DNA from: Pseudovibrio sp. Tun.PSC04-5.I4
GTDB taxonomy: Bacteria; Pseudomonadota; Alphaproteobacteria; Rhizobiales; Stappiaceae
Direction: 5' to 3'
Assembly (NCBI RefSeq): GCF_900104145.1
Contig: NZ_FNLB01000006.1
Coordinates: 703,001-767,000, forward strand
Length of the DNA stretch: 64,000 bases
Shown: piece by piece, positions 44,264 to 54,109 of the stretch
Position numbering within the stretch: the stretch's first letter is position 1
Layout: each line of letters begins with the position of its first letter
The notes under the pieces: generated by a model
Told to the model about the DNA's origin: nothing
The model's input: the letters and a program-made list of their open reading frames with translations, nothing else
Databases searched by the model: none
Translations under genes and position numbers: made by a program

Positions 44264-45286
44264 ATGGATAATCCTGTACTCGTTGAAGTAACACGCGGCA
44301 ATGTTGTCGAGAGCCGCCATCGTGGGTCAATCGCGATCGTTGATGCCGATGGCAAGCTGGCCTACAGCGCGGGTGATGTTGAGCAGGGTATCTTTGCTCG
44401 CTCCGCGATTAAGGCCCTTCAGGCCATTCCAATGGTGGAATCTGGCGCAGCAGAAGCGCTTGCGTTTGAAGATGCGGAACTGGCTCTTGCGTGTGCTTCC
44501 CATAATGGCGAGCATGTCCATGCTAGTTCTGCACGCGTCATGCTTTTCAAGGCAGGTTTGACGGAGGACGACCTGATGTGCGGCACCCAATGGCCAAAGC
44601 ACATGGACGACAGCGAAAAGCTCATTAAATCTGACGAGAGCCCATGTGCGTTGCATAACAACTGTTCCGGTAAACATGCTGGCTTCCTTGGTATGGCCAA
44701 GGTTCTTGGTGTTCCAACTCAGAATTACACAGATTATGACCACCCGGTGCAGCAGGAAGTACGCAATGTTCTTGAGCAAATGAGCGGCGGCATCATTGGC
44801 CGCGACACCTGCGGAACGGATGGGTGTTCCATTCCAACCTATGCCATGGAGCAGCAGAAAACCGCTCTGGCATTTGCTCGCTTTGCAACAGGCGTTGGCC
44901 TTGATCCAGTGCGCGCTAATGCGGCCGAAACCTTGTATGAGGCATGTGTAAACGAGCCCTACATGGTGGCCGGTAAAAACCGGTTCTGTACGGAGATCAT
45001 GGACATTTTCAAAGGCCGTGTGTTTGTAAAGACCGGTGCAGAAGGCGTGTTCTGCGCAGCACTGCCAGAGCTTGGCTTCGGCGTGACGTTGAAGTGTGAT
45101 GATGGGGCGGTACGCGGCGCTGAAGTGATGATGGCCTCTGTTATCAGATCCTTGCTGGTTCTTTCCGATGAGGAAGAAAAAGGCCTGCATACATGGGAGC
45201 ACCAGCAACTCAAAAATCTTCGCGATATTCTCGTTGGAGAAGTCCGTCCGGTAGAAGACATCAAACGCCATCTGAAAGCGCTATAA
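44264..45286 (+). CDS. L-asparaginase II, AnsA/thermolabile type
   Basis: A 340-residue asparaginase of the thermolabile family (Pfam Asparaginase_II), which hydrolyses asparagine to aspartate. Visible family stretches are VTRGNVVESRHRGSIAIVD near the start, FARSAIKALQAIPMVES (about 45-61), SHNGEHVH (about 78-85), HNNCSGKHAGFL (about 128) and DGCSIPTYAM (about 185). No signal peptide, so cytoplasmic. It starts 55 bases after the aminotransferase gene and ends in a terminator. Confidence 0.9.
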   Translation: MDNPVLVEVTRGNVVESRHRGSIAIVDADGKLAYSAGDVEQGIFARSAIKALQAIPMVESGAAEALAFEDAELALACASHNGEHVHASSARVMLFKAGLTEDDLMCGTQWPKHMDDSEKLIKSDESPCALHNNCSGKHAGFLGMAKVLGVPTQNYTDYDHPVQQEVRNVLEQMSGGIIGRDTCGTDGCSIPTYAMEQQKTALAFARFATGVGLDPVRANAAETLYEACVNEPYMVAGKNRFCTEIMDIFKGRVFVKTGAEGVFCAALPELGFGVTLKCDDGAVRGAEVMMASVIRSLLVLSDEEEKGLHTWEHQQLKNLRDILVGEVRPVEDIKRHLKAL

Positions 45287-45296
45287 AATCTCTGAT

Positions 45297-45325
45297 AAGG
45301 CAGGGGAACCTCTCCTGCCTTGTTG
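45297..45325 (+). terminator. terminator after asparaginase gene
   Basis: AAGGCAGG / CCTGCCTT (45297-45304, 45314-45321) hairpin with a nine-base loop, followed by GTTG. It lies between two convergent genes and could also end the minus-strand transcript. Confidence 0.7.
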
Positions 45326-45328
45326 CCT

Positions 45329-46699
45329 CTAACGAGAGCTTACCAGATTGTTGGAGACAACAATCGTTTCAGGCAAGCTATCCGCCAAAAGGGCCAAATC
45401 GCCACTTACTTGCTCATCCCAAGCATAACCCGCGATATTCACGTTGCAGTTTGCCAGCATATTTTGAGAGATCAGAGCTGATTGCTCTTTGGCTGCAAAG
45501 CTGACGGCAATTCCAATCGGCGCATTTCGGATCGTGTTCTGGCAGGCAATCAGGTTCCGCATATACGGCCCCCATCCAAGGTTGATGCCAGTTACGCGAG
45601 CATCTTCGATCACATTACCGGTTACGCTCGTATCCGCTTCAACACCAATCGCCACGCCAAAAGTTGGATTATCTACAGCATAAGGACCGGTGCCAGTAAT
45701 ATCGCGAAGCACATTGTTTGAGCACACAGCGAGGCGTCCACCCTCGCGGAAATTGGTAATGGAGATGCCATTGGCTGCGGTCTCAATCAGATTATTGCTG
45801 ACAATGGCCCCTTGAAAGCCAAACTCGACAAACAGCGCAACTTCGCCGGACCGCTGGCAGGAGTTGCCCAATATCTGAACATTAGACGCTGCATTGGCCC
45901 GTATGGCAGAAAACGCGCAATCGCTGACTTTGTTGTTGGAGATGGTGATATCACCCGCACGAAACACATTGATGCCATTTCCGTTTTGGCCAGTACCACC
46001 GCTCTTGGCTGCTATGTTTGCAATACGGTTATTGGAAATGATCGTGCCATCGTGCCCGTCAGACCAGCGGTAGACGAGTATACCCCCGTCACCGCAATCA
46101 TGGATGTTGTTCCCCTCAATGCTGAGCCCTGTAGCATTGTAGCTGAGGATCGCGGCCTCACTGATCGTGTTGATCTGATTTCCTGAGATGGACCCCGAGC
46201 ACTGTTCCAGCACGAGACCAGACTTGGAGCTGCCGGTAATTGCGCAGGAGATCACCTCAAGCTCTTTACATTGTGAGAACTGGACTAACCCGGAAGTATC
46301 CTCTGAGAGTTTGGACTGGGCACCATCAAGCGTCAGATCTTGGAGGCGTATTGTATGAGCGTTATGGGCAGTGATCAGCTGCTTGTTGCCTGAAAGAATA
46401 AGGCGTGTATGCCCGCGAACGCCTTGAACCGTCAAATTGCTGGGGCACTTGAGGCCAGAGCAAAAGTACTCGCCAGCGCCAAGCTGAAGAATAGTCCCAC
46501 TCGCAGCAGCGTTGTTCATCGCAGCTTGAAGCTCAGCTGTTATGTCACGCGGAGATAAAGGCGCAGGAAACTCCCTCACGACCGGACGCTGAGAAGGGGA
46601 CGCATGTGCCTGCTTAGAGGCTATGAGAGAGCCCGCACCGGCAACAACACCTGCACCCAATACAGCCCGTCTGGAAAGAGTTTCATGTTCTGATGTCAT
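45329..46699 (-). CDS. Tat-exported right-handed beta-helix protein (TIGR03808 type)
   Basis: A 456-residue protein with a twin-arginine signal (SRRAVLGAG at 9-17, then a hydrophobic core ending ASKQAHA), so it is exported folded. The body is a parallel beta-helix of repeating coils with Asn ladders and Gly turns, for example ISGNQINTI, IEGNNIHDCGDGG and ISNNRIANIA, as in periplasmic copper-binding NosD-like and pectate-lyase-like proteins. This matches the alphaproteobacterial TIGR03808 family of unknown role. It starts 27 bases after meaB on the same strand and may be co-transcribed. No catalytic residues could be assigned. Confidence 0.8.
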   Translation of the reverse strand: MTSEHETLSRRAVLGAGVVAGAGSLIASKQAHASPSQRPVVREFPAPLSPRDITAELQAAMNNAAASGTILQLGAGEYFCSGLKCPSNLTVQGVRGHTRLILSGNKQLITAHNAHTIRLQDLTLDGAQSKLSEDTSGLVQFSQCKELEVISCAITGSSKSGLVLEQCSGSISGNQINTISEAAILSYNATGLSIEGNNIHDCGDGGILVYRWSDGHDGTIISNNRIANIAAKSGGTGQNGNGINVFRAGDITISNNKVSDCAFSAIRANAASNVQILGNSCQRSGEVALFVEFGFQGAIVSNNLIETAANGISITNFREGGRLAVCSNNVLRDITGTGPYAVDNPTFGVAIGVEADTSVTGNVIEDARVTGINLGWGPYMRNLIACQNTIRNAPIGIAVSFAAKEQSALISQNMLANCNVNIAGYAWDEQVSGDLALLADSLPETIVVSNNLVSSR

Positions 46700-46726
46700 A
46701 GTATCCCCGAGCGATCTTTAAGCCCC

Positions 46727-47725
46727 TTATATACCGAAGAGACTGGCGAGCTTACTGGCTGCTGCAGTTGCGGGCAGTCTGCCTGATTTAACGGCGGCTT
46801 CAACATCCGGCAGTGCAGATTTAATCTCTGGGTTTGCTTTCAAAGCTGTCTGAAGCTTCTCATTGAGCAGGCCCCACATCCACGAAAGCTGCTGCTCAGC
46901 GCGTTTTTTATCCCAGTCTCCGTTAGCCTGCATCCGTTCCTTGAAGATGTTGAGTTGGCTCCAGAGATCATCAAGACCTACATTGGCCAAACCGGAAATG
47001 GTAACAACAGGCGGAGACCAATGTTTGGAACGAGGTGTTAAAATGTGCAGCGCGGTCCTATATTGCGACGCGGCAAGGCGCGCGCGAGTAAGCCCATCCC
47101 CTTCAGCTTTATTGACGGCGATGAGGTCAGCAATTTCCAGAACGCCTTTCTTGATACCCTGCAATTCATCACCCGCACCGGGAAGCATCAGGGCGAGGAA
47201 AAAATCAACCATCTGCGCAACCGTTGTTTCCGATTGGCCAATGCCAACAGTCTCAACAAGGATCACATCAAACCCGGCCGCTTCGCACAGCAGCATACTT
47301 TCTCGGGTTTTAGCGGCAACCCCGCCCAATGTGCCAGCCGTGGGGGAAGGGCGGATATAGGCATTCCGGTCAACAGCCAGCTGTGCCATGCGGGTCTTGT
47401 CACCCAGAATAGAGCCGCCAGTACGGGTGGAAGAGGGATCAACAGCCAGAACAGCAACCTTGTGTCCGGCAGCTGTCAGGTTGGAGCCAAAGGTATCGAT
47501 AGTCGTGGATTTTCCAACACCGGGAACACCGGTAATGCCAATGCGATAGGCCTTGCCTGTCGCATCCATCACCTTGGTCAGGAGCGCTTCAGCGTATTCG
47601 CGGTGCTCGCCCTTTTTGGATTCAACAAGCGTAATCCCGCGAGCAAGCGCAGCACGGTGCCCATTCAGCAATTGCTCAGCAAGAGTGTCAATGTTGTATC
47701 GAGGGGAAACGAGGGGTGCGCTCAT
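46727..47725 (-). CDS. meaB: methylmalonyl-CoA mutase-associated GTPase MeaB
   Basis: A 332-residue G3E-family GTPase that protects and reloads the B12 enzyme methylmalonyl-CoA mutase. Walker A is GVPGVGKS (66-73), the base-recognition NKAEG is at about 210, and the ETVGIGQSETT switch segment is present (about 155). The start at 47725 was taken over the longer frame to 47788, which adds 21 unlikely residues. It lies in the same direction as mutA/mutB but with the K+ channel and ybjQ between. Length is normal for MeaB/ArgK. Confidence 0.9.
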   Translation of the reverse strand: MSAPLVSPRYNIDTLAEQLLNGHRAALARGITLVESKKGEHREYAEALLTKVMDATGKAYRIGITGVPGVGKSTTIDTFGSNLTAAGHKVAVLAVDPSSTRTGGSILGDKTRMAQLAVDRNAYIRPSPTAGTLGGVAAKTRESMLLCEAAGFDVILVETVGIGQSETTVAQMVDFFLALMLPGAGDELQGIKKGVLEIADLIAVNKAEGDGLTRARLAASQYRTALHILTPRSKHWSPPVVTISGLANVGLDDLWSQLNIFKERMQANGDWDKKRAEQQLSWMWGLLNEKLQTALKANPEIKSALPDVEAAVKSGRLPATAAASKLASLFGI

Positions 47726-47836
47726 TAAGGTCAGTCCACTAAGAAGAATCTCTCCTGCCAACCTTGAACAGATAGCGCTCCTTTGCAAGTCAGCGACTTG
47801 GAGAAGTTGTGGGGCAGAGACTGCCCCTTCAATCTC

Positions 47837-48157
47837 TTAGCGATAGGAAACTGCCGTACCAGTCGCCGTCACCATCAACATGGAGCCCTTGCCGCCAACG
47901 GTTTCATAATCAATGTCGATGCCAACCACAGCATTAGCTCCCAAACGCTCAGCTTCCTCGGTCATCTCATGAAGGGCAATTTTACGGGCTTTCTGCAACT
48001 CTTGCTCATAGGCACCCGAGCGACCACCAACAATATCGCGAATACCGGCAAACAGGTCTTTAAAGATGTTCGCGCCCAGAATTGCCTCACCATGAACAAT
48101 ACCTTTGTAATCGGTAATCTCTTTGCCCTGAATGGTGTTCGTTGTCGTCGTAAGCAT
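47837..48157 (-). CDS. ybjQ: YbjQ (UPF0145) family protein
   Basis: A 106-residue protein with the family pattern TIQGKEITDYKGIVHGEAI near the N-terminus and a C-terminal LGANAVVGIDIDYETVG strand. The fold forms pentamers with a possible heavy-metal or ligand site; function is unknown. The start is ATG 48157. It lies in the mutase cluster between the channel and meaB genes, probably by chance of operon order. Confidence 0.85.
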   Translation of the reverse strand: MLTTTTNTIQGKEITDYKGIVHGEAILGANIFKDLFAGIRDIVGGRSGAYEQELQKARKIALHEMTEEAERLGANAVVGIDIDYETVGGKGSMLMVTATGTAVSYR

Positions 48158-48299
48158 ATGTAATCCTCTAATGCATCTTCCCGAAAAGCAATAAGCTTTA
48201 ATCGAACAGCCCGAGCCTATGAAACTCATAGACGCTGAGATTGATGTAAGGAGTTATCTGGCAAATTCCAGAGCATGTGGGAAGCCTTATGGGGGTTGT

Positions 48300-49058
48300 T
48301 TAACTATCAATGGAATCTTTTTGAAGCTGTATTTCGTGTTTTAGCTCTATGATTTCAGCGTGCAGGCCGTCGATTTTCTCAAGCAGGAGTGTAAATTCAC
48401 GAGGGTCATGAGCTTCGTCACCCTTTAGAAAGAAATTTGCAACAATGGCACCTGTAAGCGAGGCGAAAAGACCAACTCCTATCGTCATCACAAAAGAAGC
48501 TATAATACGCCCTTCAAAAGAGACCGGATAAAAATCTCCATAACCGACGGTCGTGATTGTAACAAATGACCACCAGATAGCGTCTTTTAAATTGAGAATA
48601 TTTGCTCCGCCTACGCCTTTTTCGGCCTGCAGTATCGCAATCGCTGCGAGGATGATCATAAGGATAGAGCTAATGAAAACCAGCGTGAGCATACTGTTTG
48701 TCTGACTATTAAAGAGGCTTCTTGCGATCGTGCGTGATGCCCGCAAAGCTCTGAAAATTCTAATGAGCCGGATGATGCGTCCATAGCGAAACGGACCAAT
48801 GAGCGGAATACTGGAGATGAGGTCTATCCAACCCCACTTCATGAACTCAGCCTTGCTTTCTGATTTCATGAGACGAACGAAAAAGTCGATCAGGAATATG
48901 CCGCATACGAGGGTGTCGGCGTACACTAATAAAAGTACTGTTTCAGAATCCAGCGCCATGCTCTCTTGAATTAAAAGAGCTGTTAGAACATAAACTGACA
49001 AAATAAGCACAAAAACATCAAACAGATGACTTTTGCTTTTGTTAGTTTTTTTCATCAT
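48300..49058 (-). CDS. voltage-sensor-type potassium channel
   Basis: A 252-residue membrane protein with six helices. S4 is Arg-rich (RYGRIIRLIRIFRALRASRT, 91-110), the K+ filter is TVGYGD (170-175), and the last helix is IIASFVMTIGVGLFASLTG. A C-terminal coiled coil (LLEKIDGLHAEIIELKHEIQ) probably joins four subunits. This is the KvAP-like/Ion_trans class. Start at 49058 (MMKK); the longer frame to 49097 is less likely. It sits between mutB and ybjQ, 130 bases from mutB, so read-through is possible. Confidence 0.88.
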   Translation of the reverse strand: MMKKTNKSKSHLFDVFVLILSVYVLTALLIQESMALDSETVLLLVYADTLVCGIFLIDFFVRLMKSESKAEFMKWGWIDLISSIPLIGPFRYGRIIRLIRIFRALRASRTIARSLFNSQTNSMLTLVFISSILMIILAAIAILQAEKGVGGANILNLKDAIWWSFVTITTVGYGDFYPVSFEGRIIASFVMTIGVGLFASLTGAIVANFFLKGDEAHDPREFTLLLEKIDGLHAEIIELKHEIQLQKDSIDS

Positions 49059-49188
49059 CGAAAAGTCACCAGAATTGAAGAATACAGTTCTGGACATACA
49101 TCAATATAAACTGCAATCATACGTAGAATGCAGGAATGTTCCCCAGCTACTCCAGTAGGATGCAACTGGGGATCGGCCTAAGTATTGA

Positions 49189-51354
49189 TCACTCAGCAGC
49201 CTTTTGTGGTCCGTATCCAAGCTTTTGGTTGAGCTCGTGGATCAGCCCTTCAGCTGCCTCTGAAATAACCGTTCCCGGAGGGAAGATCGCTGAGGCGCCG
49301 GAGGCATAAAGTGCATCGTAATCGTGCGGTGGCACAACTCCGCCAACCACAATCATAATGTCTTCACGTCCCTCATCCGCCAGAGCCGTCTTCAGCGCCG
49401 GGACGAGAGTGAGATGCCCGGCTGCAAGAGAGGAGACACCGACGATATGAACATCGTTTTCAACCGCCTGACGAGCTGCCTCTTCTGGAGTTGCAAACAA
49501 TGGCCCGATATCAACGTCAAAGCCCAAATCCGCAAAAGCAGAGGCAATCACCTTCTGACCGCGGTCATGTCCATCCTGTCCCATCTTAGCAACGAGAATG
49601 CGTGGGCGGCGACCCTCATCCTCTTCAAAGGCCTCGACAAGGTTCTCGATTCTGGAAATGTTTTCAGACATTGCACCAACCTCGCGTTTGTAAACGCCAG
49701 CAATGGATTTTATCTCTGCTTTATGGCGACCAAAAGCGTTTTCCATCGCCAGAGACATTTCGCCAACAGAGGCTTTTGCACGAGCTGCCTTGACACAAAG
49801 ATCAAGCAAATTGCCGTCACCAGAGCGCGCCGCGTCTTCCAATGCTTTCAACGCTGCCTGAGTATCTGCCTCAATGCGCTCCTCACGCAAGCGCTCAAGC
49901 TTCTCAATTTGTTTGGCTCGAACGTCAGCATTGTTGACTTTCAAAACCTCAAGCTCTTCTTCGCGATCAGGGCGAAATTTGTTCACGCCAATAACGCTTT
50001 GGGTCCCGCTGTCGATGCGAGCCTGCGTTTTGGCAGCAGCCTCTTCAATGCGGAGTTTGGGAATACCCTTCTCAATCGCCTTCGCCATACCGCCAAGGCT
50101 TTCGATTTCTTCAATATGAGCAAGAGCTTTTTGAGCGAGATCAGCCGTCAAGCGTTCCACATAGTAAGACCCGCCCCACGGATCGATGGTCTGTGTGGTT
50201 CCAGTTTCCTGTTGCAGGAACAACTGCGTGTTCCTTGCAATGCGAGCTGAGAAGTCTGTCGGGAGAGCAAGAGCCTCATCCAGCGCATTGGTATGCAGTG
50301 ACTGCGTATGCCCCTGTGTGGCCGCCATAGCCTCAACAGTGGTGCGAACAACGTTGTTGAACACATCCTGTGCGGTCAAAGACCAACCAGAGGTCTGTGA
50401 GTGTGTCCGCAGGGACAAGCTCTTTGCATTCTTCGGTTGGAAGTTTTCCTGCATCAACTTTGCCCAGATCAACCGGGCAGCGCGCAACTTGGCAACTTCC
50501 ATAAAGAAGTTCATGCCAATCGCCCAAAAGAAGGACAGACGAGGCGCAAATGAATCAATATCCATTCCAGCAGCAACACCAGCTCGGGCATACTCGATGC
50601 CGTCAGCAATGGTGAAAGCCAGTTCCAGGTCTGCCGTCGCACCCGCTTCCTGCATATGATAGCCGGAGATGGAAATAGAGTTGAATTTCGGCATATGCTG
50701 GGAGGTATATGCAAAAATGTCAGAGATGATGCGCATGGAAGGAGCTGGCGGATAAATATAGGTGTTGCGAACCATGAACTCTTTTAAAATGTCGTTCTGA
50801 ATAGTCCCCGAGAGCTTTTCGGAGGGAACACCTTGCTCTTCAGCAGCCACAATATAAAGCGCCATAACGGGCAGAACCGCACCGTTCATAGTCATGGAAA
50901 CGCTCATCTTATCCAGTGGAATGCCGGAGAACAGCGTGCGCATATCGTAGATGGAGTCAATCGCCACGCCAGCCATGCCAACGTCACCAGCAACACGGGG
51001 ATGGTCACTGTCATACCCGCGGTGTGTCGCCAGATCGAAGGCAATGGAGAGACCTTTCTGGCCGCCCGCTAGATTACGCCGATAAAATGCGTTGGAATCC
51101 TCAGCTGTTGAGAACCCAGCATACTGCCGAACAGTCCAGGGCTGTTGAACATACATGGTTGGATAGGGACCGCGCATATACGGCGGCATTCCCGGCCATG
51201 TTTTCAGATGGGTCAGCCCTTCTATATCCTGAGGACCATACGCTGGTTTTACAGCAATATCCTCTGGTGTCTTCCAAACCGGTTGCGCGTCAGTTGCAGC
51301 AAAAGCAGCACAGTCCTTGTAATCAATCTTGGTATAATCAGGAAACAAGCTCAT
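49189..51354 (-). CDS. mutB: methylmalonyl-CoA mutase, large (B12-binding) subunit
   Basis: A 721-residue subunit that converts methylmalonyl-CoA and succinyl-CoA with adenosylcobalamin. The TIM-barrel half has the typical RGPYPTMYVQQPWTVRQYAG near residue 60 and FAYTSQHMPKFNSISISGYH near 205. The C-terminal B12 domain carries the base-off His motif DGHDRG (about 593-598) and downstream GGVVPPHD. The start shares an A with the stop of the small-subunit gene (TGATG), so the two are coupled. Length is normal. Also called scpA/mcmA. Confidence 0.95.
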   Translation of the reverse strand: MSLFPDYTKIDYKDCAAFAATDAQPVWKTPEDIAVKPAYGPQDIEGLTHLKTWPGMPPYMRGPYPTMYVQQPWTVRQYAGFSTAEDSNAFYRRNLAGGQKGLSIAFDLATHRGYDSDHPRVAGDVGMAGVAIDSIYDMRTLFSGIPLDKMSVSMTMNGAVLPVMALYIVAAEEQGVPSEKLSGTIQNDILKEFMVRNTYIYPPAPSMRIISDIFAYTSQHMPKFNSISISGYHMQEAGATADLELAFTIADGIEYARAGVAAGMDIDSFAPRLSFFWAIGMNFFMEVAKLRAARLIWAKLMQENFQPKNAKSLSLRTHSQTSGWSLTAQDVFNNVVRTTVEAMAATQGHTQSLHTNALDEALALPTDFSARIARNTQLFLQQETGTTQTIDPWGGSYYVERLTADLAQKALAHIEEIESLGGMAKAIEKGIPKLRIEEAAAKTQARIDSGTQSVIGVNKFRPDREEELEVLKVNNADVRAKQIEKLERLREERIEADTQAALKALEDAARSGDGNLLDLCVKAARAKASVGEMSLAMENAFGRHKAEIKSIAGVYKREVGAMSENISRIENLVEAFEEDEGRRPRILVAKMGQDGHDRGQKVIASAFADLGFDVDIGPLFATPEEAARQAVENDVHIVGVSSLAAGHLTLVPALKTALADEGREDIMIVVGGVVPPHDYDALYASGASAIFPPGTVISEAAEGLIHELNQKLGYGPQKAAE

Positions 51355-53354
51355 CAAATTGCCTCCACTTCATCAGCAAGTGAGACGCCGATAACCTCAA
51401 AACAATTTTTGAGTTCAGCAAGAATATCGCAGCCTTGGCATAGAGCAGCATCAAGGCCATTCTCAGTCAGTTCCTCTAGAAGATCTTTCGGGCGTCCGGC
51501 GATTGTAACCCGCAGGGCGCCAACAGCCTTAAGGCCTTTCAGAACATCAAGAGCTTGCTCTTCGTAAACTTTGTCGGAGGAGCATATACAGGCAATCTTA
51601 GCTTCACTAATGCGGAAACACGCCATCATAGCGTCAATGCTATCAAAGTGTTTGTCGCCAGCGTTGATAAAGCCGCCAGTGGCATAAAAGTTACTCGCGA
51701 ATGTAGCACGCGCAGTATGCTGGGTTACAGGGCCGAGAGTTGCCAAAAAGACTTTTGGCGGATTGCCCTGTGTTTCAGTGTGATCATCAGCTTTATCTCT
51801 GAGCAACTCAAATGGAGTTGCAAGGCGAACCAATTCTAACGGAGGGCAATCATTAACACCGACCTGAGGCCGACTCGCCTGAATGTCGACGAGACCCGCA
51901 CCATCCACAAAGGCTTGGGCGATGGTTTCGATCAACTGACCATCTGGTGTCGGATCTGGCAAATCCCGACGAGAGGCACTTTCACCAATATCATCAACCT
52001 CGACGTGCAAGACCTCAACATCAGCTTCACCAAGGTTCGGAAAGGCACTTGTTCCCGTGATTGGATGGCGGCCAGTGGCGACGAGTTGGTCTTCGTGCTG
52101 CCGAGCGGCATGGACATCCTTATGGATGACACCAGAACAGAGAGCTTGAAGGATGCCGCCTTCTTTCTCAATCTGCTGGAAGTAATCCCAGGCCGCTTTT
52201 GCCAGCTCTTCTGTGCGTTCTTCAATCAGACCGCTGCCAGCAGCAGGGTCACTCACTTGAGCAAGATTGCTTTCTTCCATGAGGATGAGTTGGGTGTTTC
52301 TGGCAATACGCCGCGCAAATGCATTAGGTAAGCCAAGCGGCAACGTGAACGGAAGAACATTGACACTGTCAGCTCCACCAATGCCTGCAGCGAATGCAGC
52401 TACGGTTGTTCTCAGCATATTCACCCAAGGATCACGCTGGGTCATCATCCGCCAGCTTGTCTCCATATGGATTTTGAGTGGCTGGAAAGGCAGGTCCGAG
52501 ACATCAAGAAGACGCGCCCACAACTGCCGCATAGCGCGTGCCTTGATGATTGTGCCAAATTGATCTGCACTGGCACTTAAGGATGCAGACACACTGCCTG
52601 TCAGATAGTCGGGAGAAACAGCACCATTCTCAAATGTACGCAGGTAGTAAAGTAAGCTTGAAAGAGCAAGACCGAGCTCCTGCACGCTGTTTGCGCCAGC
52701 ATCGTGATAGCAGCGGCCATCTCCACGAAGGAGCGTGCCTTGAATACGGTTCTTGTGTGCATATCCAAAGAGGTCCTGCGCTCTCAGTTCAAGACGCGTA
52801 AAACAATTATTCACACGGCCTGCACGGGCAAACAGGCTAAGCGGGTCAGAAACACCATCAACGGTTAGCCTCTCTGGACTAACCCCTTTTTGCTTACAGG
52901 CCTCAACGAGAAGAGCAAGAGCTGCACTGCCCTCATATCCGCACTCAAGGCGGAAATTGATGAGGTCAGGCTCAACACCCTCCAATAATTTGAGGAGGTC
53001 GTTCAACCGTTGCACGCTAAGACCAGCACCAAACGCCCGGGAAGAGGAGGGAAGAACAAGCTCGATACCGTCGGCTCCACCCTCAAGATCTTCGAGTATT
53101 TGCGTGTTTGCCTCAGGAATATCGGGATGATCACTACGTTGAATGATCTTCCATGGGCGAGAAGCCTCCCTCAATTGCAGTGGAGCACTGTCCATGTGAC
53201 CTTGGTAGATTGGCTTAATCTCAAGACCACCAGCAACTGATGTATTTAGTGCATCAAGCGTCGCGCCTTTGAGAGCGCGGAGTGCGGATGCTTCCCAGTC
53301 GCTTTTCGAAGCGTCTAGAAAATCACTTGGAAAATCAATGTTTTGCATATTCAT
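51354..53354 (-). CDS. mutA: methylmalonyl-CoA mutase, small subunit
   Basis: A 666-residue non-catalytic partner of mutB. It keeps the barrel and the B12-like fold, but its C-terminal half lacks the DxHxxG cobalamin His (the matching place reads LATLGPVTQHTARATFASNFY), as is normal for the small subunit. The early segment ALRGATLDALNTSVAGG-like pattern and RLELRAQDLFGYAHKNR fit the family. GAAGGA at 53361-53366 gives ATG 53354. First gene of the mutase operon. Confidence 0.93.
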   Translation of the reverse strand: MNMQNIDFPSDFLDASKSDWEASALRALKGATLDALNTSVAGGLEIKPIYQGHMDSAPLQLREASRPWKIIQRSDHPDIPEANTQILEDLEGGADGIELVLPSSSRAFGAGLSVQRLNDLLKLLEGVEPDLINFRLECGYEGSAALALLVEACKQKGVSPERLTVDGVSDPLSLFARAGRVNNCFTRLELRAQDLFGYAHKNRIQGTLLRGDGRCYHDAGANSVQELGLALSSLLYYLRTFENGAVSPDYLTGSVSASLSASADQFGTIIKARAMRQLWARLLDVSDLPFQPLKIHMETSWRMMTQRDPWVNMLRTTVAAFAAGIGGADSVNVLPFTLPLGLPNAFARRIARNTQLILMEESNLAQVSDPAAGSGLIEERTEELAKAAWDYFQQIEKEGGILQALCSGVIHKDVHAARQHEDQLVATGRHPITGTSAFPNLGEADVEVLHVEVDDIGESASRRDLPDPTPDGQLIETIAQAFVDGAGLVDIQASRPQVGVNDCPPLELVRLATPFELLRDKADDHTETQGNPPKVFLATLGPVTQHTARATFASNFYATGGFINAGDKHFDSIDAMMACFRISEAKIACICSSDKVYEEQALDVLKGLKAVGALRVTIAGRPKDLLEELTENGLDAALCQGCDILAELKNCFEVIGVSLADEVEAI

Positions 53355-54109
53355 CCCGTGTCCTTCCAGTCACTTTATACGAAGGAACTTGCAGTAGTTT
53401 CAAGCTATGCGTTTGGACAAGATTGGAAAACAACCAAAGAGAATACCGTACAAGTTGAAAAACTATCAATGCTACAAAGACTAGATAGTTTTCGCATTAG
53501 TCCAATTTATCCTAAACTTGTCGCAATTGACCCTAGGGCATGTAACGCTGTTACTATTGCTGAGAGCTGGACAATAGTCCCGTATTATTTCGAGAAAAAT
53601 ATGGGACAGAACGCAGAAAAGCTCTCAGTCAAATCTGTTGGAGTAGTGAGTTTTATGGGGCAACAGTGAGAATTACATTCAGAGCACTCTCTGAATACTA
53701 GGAGGTAAAGTGGTATCCCTCCCTGAAATAGGACTGTCGGGATTGCAAGGTGGACCATCAGAGTAGGATGATGTCTGCATTGAGATAGCGACAATACCAG
53801 AAGATTGACACAATTTGTAGGCTATCGGCAGAAATTCAGTCGTAACTGCTCCTACAAATACGTCAGGAAAAGAGCCTGAGCGATACAGCTCATTCATTGC
53901 AAATTGACCGGACCGGCCAAGCAGCAATTAGTAACGAGTTCTAGTCTGATTTTCTGTCGTCGTCTGAGATTTTCCAAATTTACCTGCGCAAACAATGAGT
54001 TTGCGAATATTCGTTGGCATACCTCGGTATGTCATGTGGGCAAGTGCGTCTTCAATTCAGCAACGCAAGAGCGAGCGTAACGCTGGGTCGAACCGGGAAG
54101 GCAGGGCAA
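53355..54109. other. 755-base gap with two unconvincing open frames
   Basis: No gene is well supported. A plus frame of 108 codons (53343-53669) and a minus frame of 82 codons (53679-53927) are both open, and neither belongs to a family I know. The second reads like part of a real protein (SGQFAMNELYRSGSFPD, YKLCQSSGIVAISM), so it may be a remnant. No autoinducer synthase is seen, though this lies just before a LuxR-type gene. Confidence 0.4.

Noticed and set aside
49324..50250. 308-codon plus-strand frame opposite mutB
   Set aside because: Shadow frame in a strongly conserved gene; composition is Arg/Asn/Phe-rich without domains.
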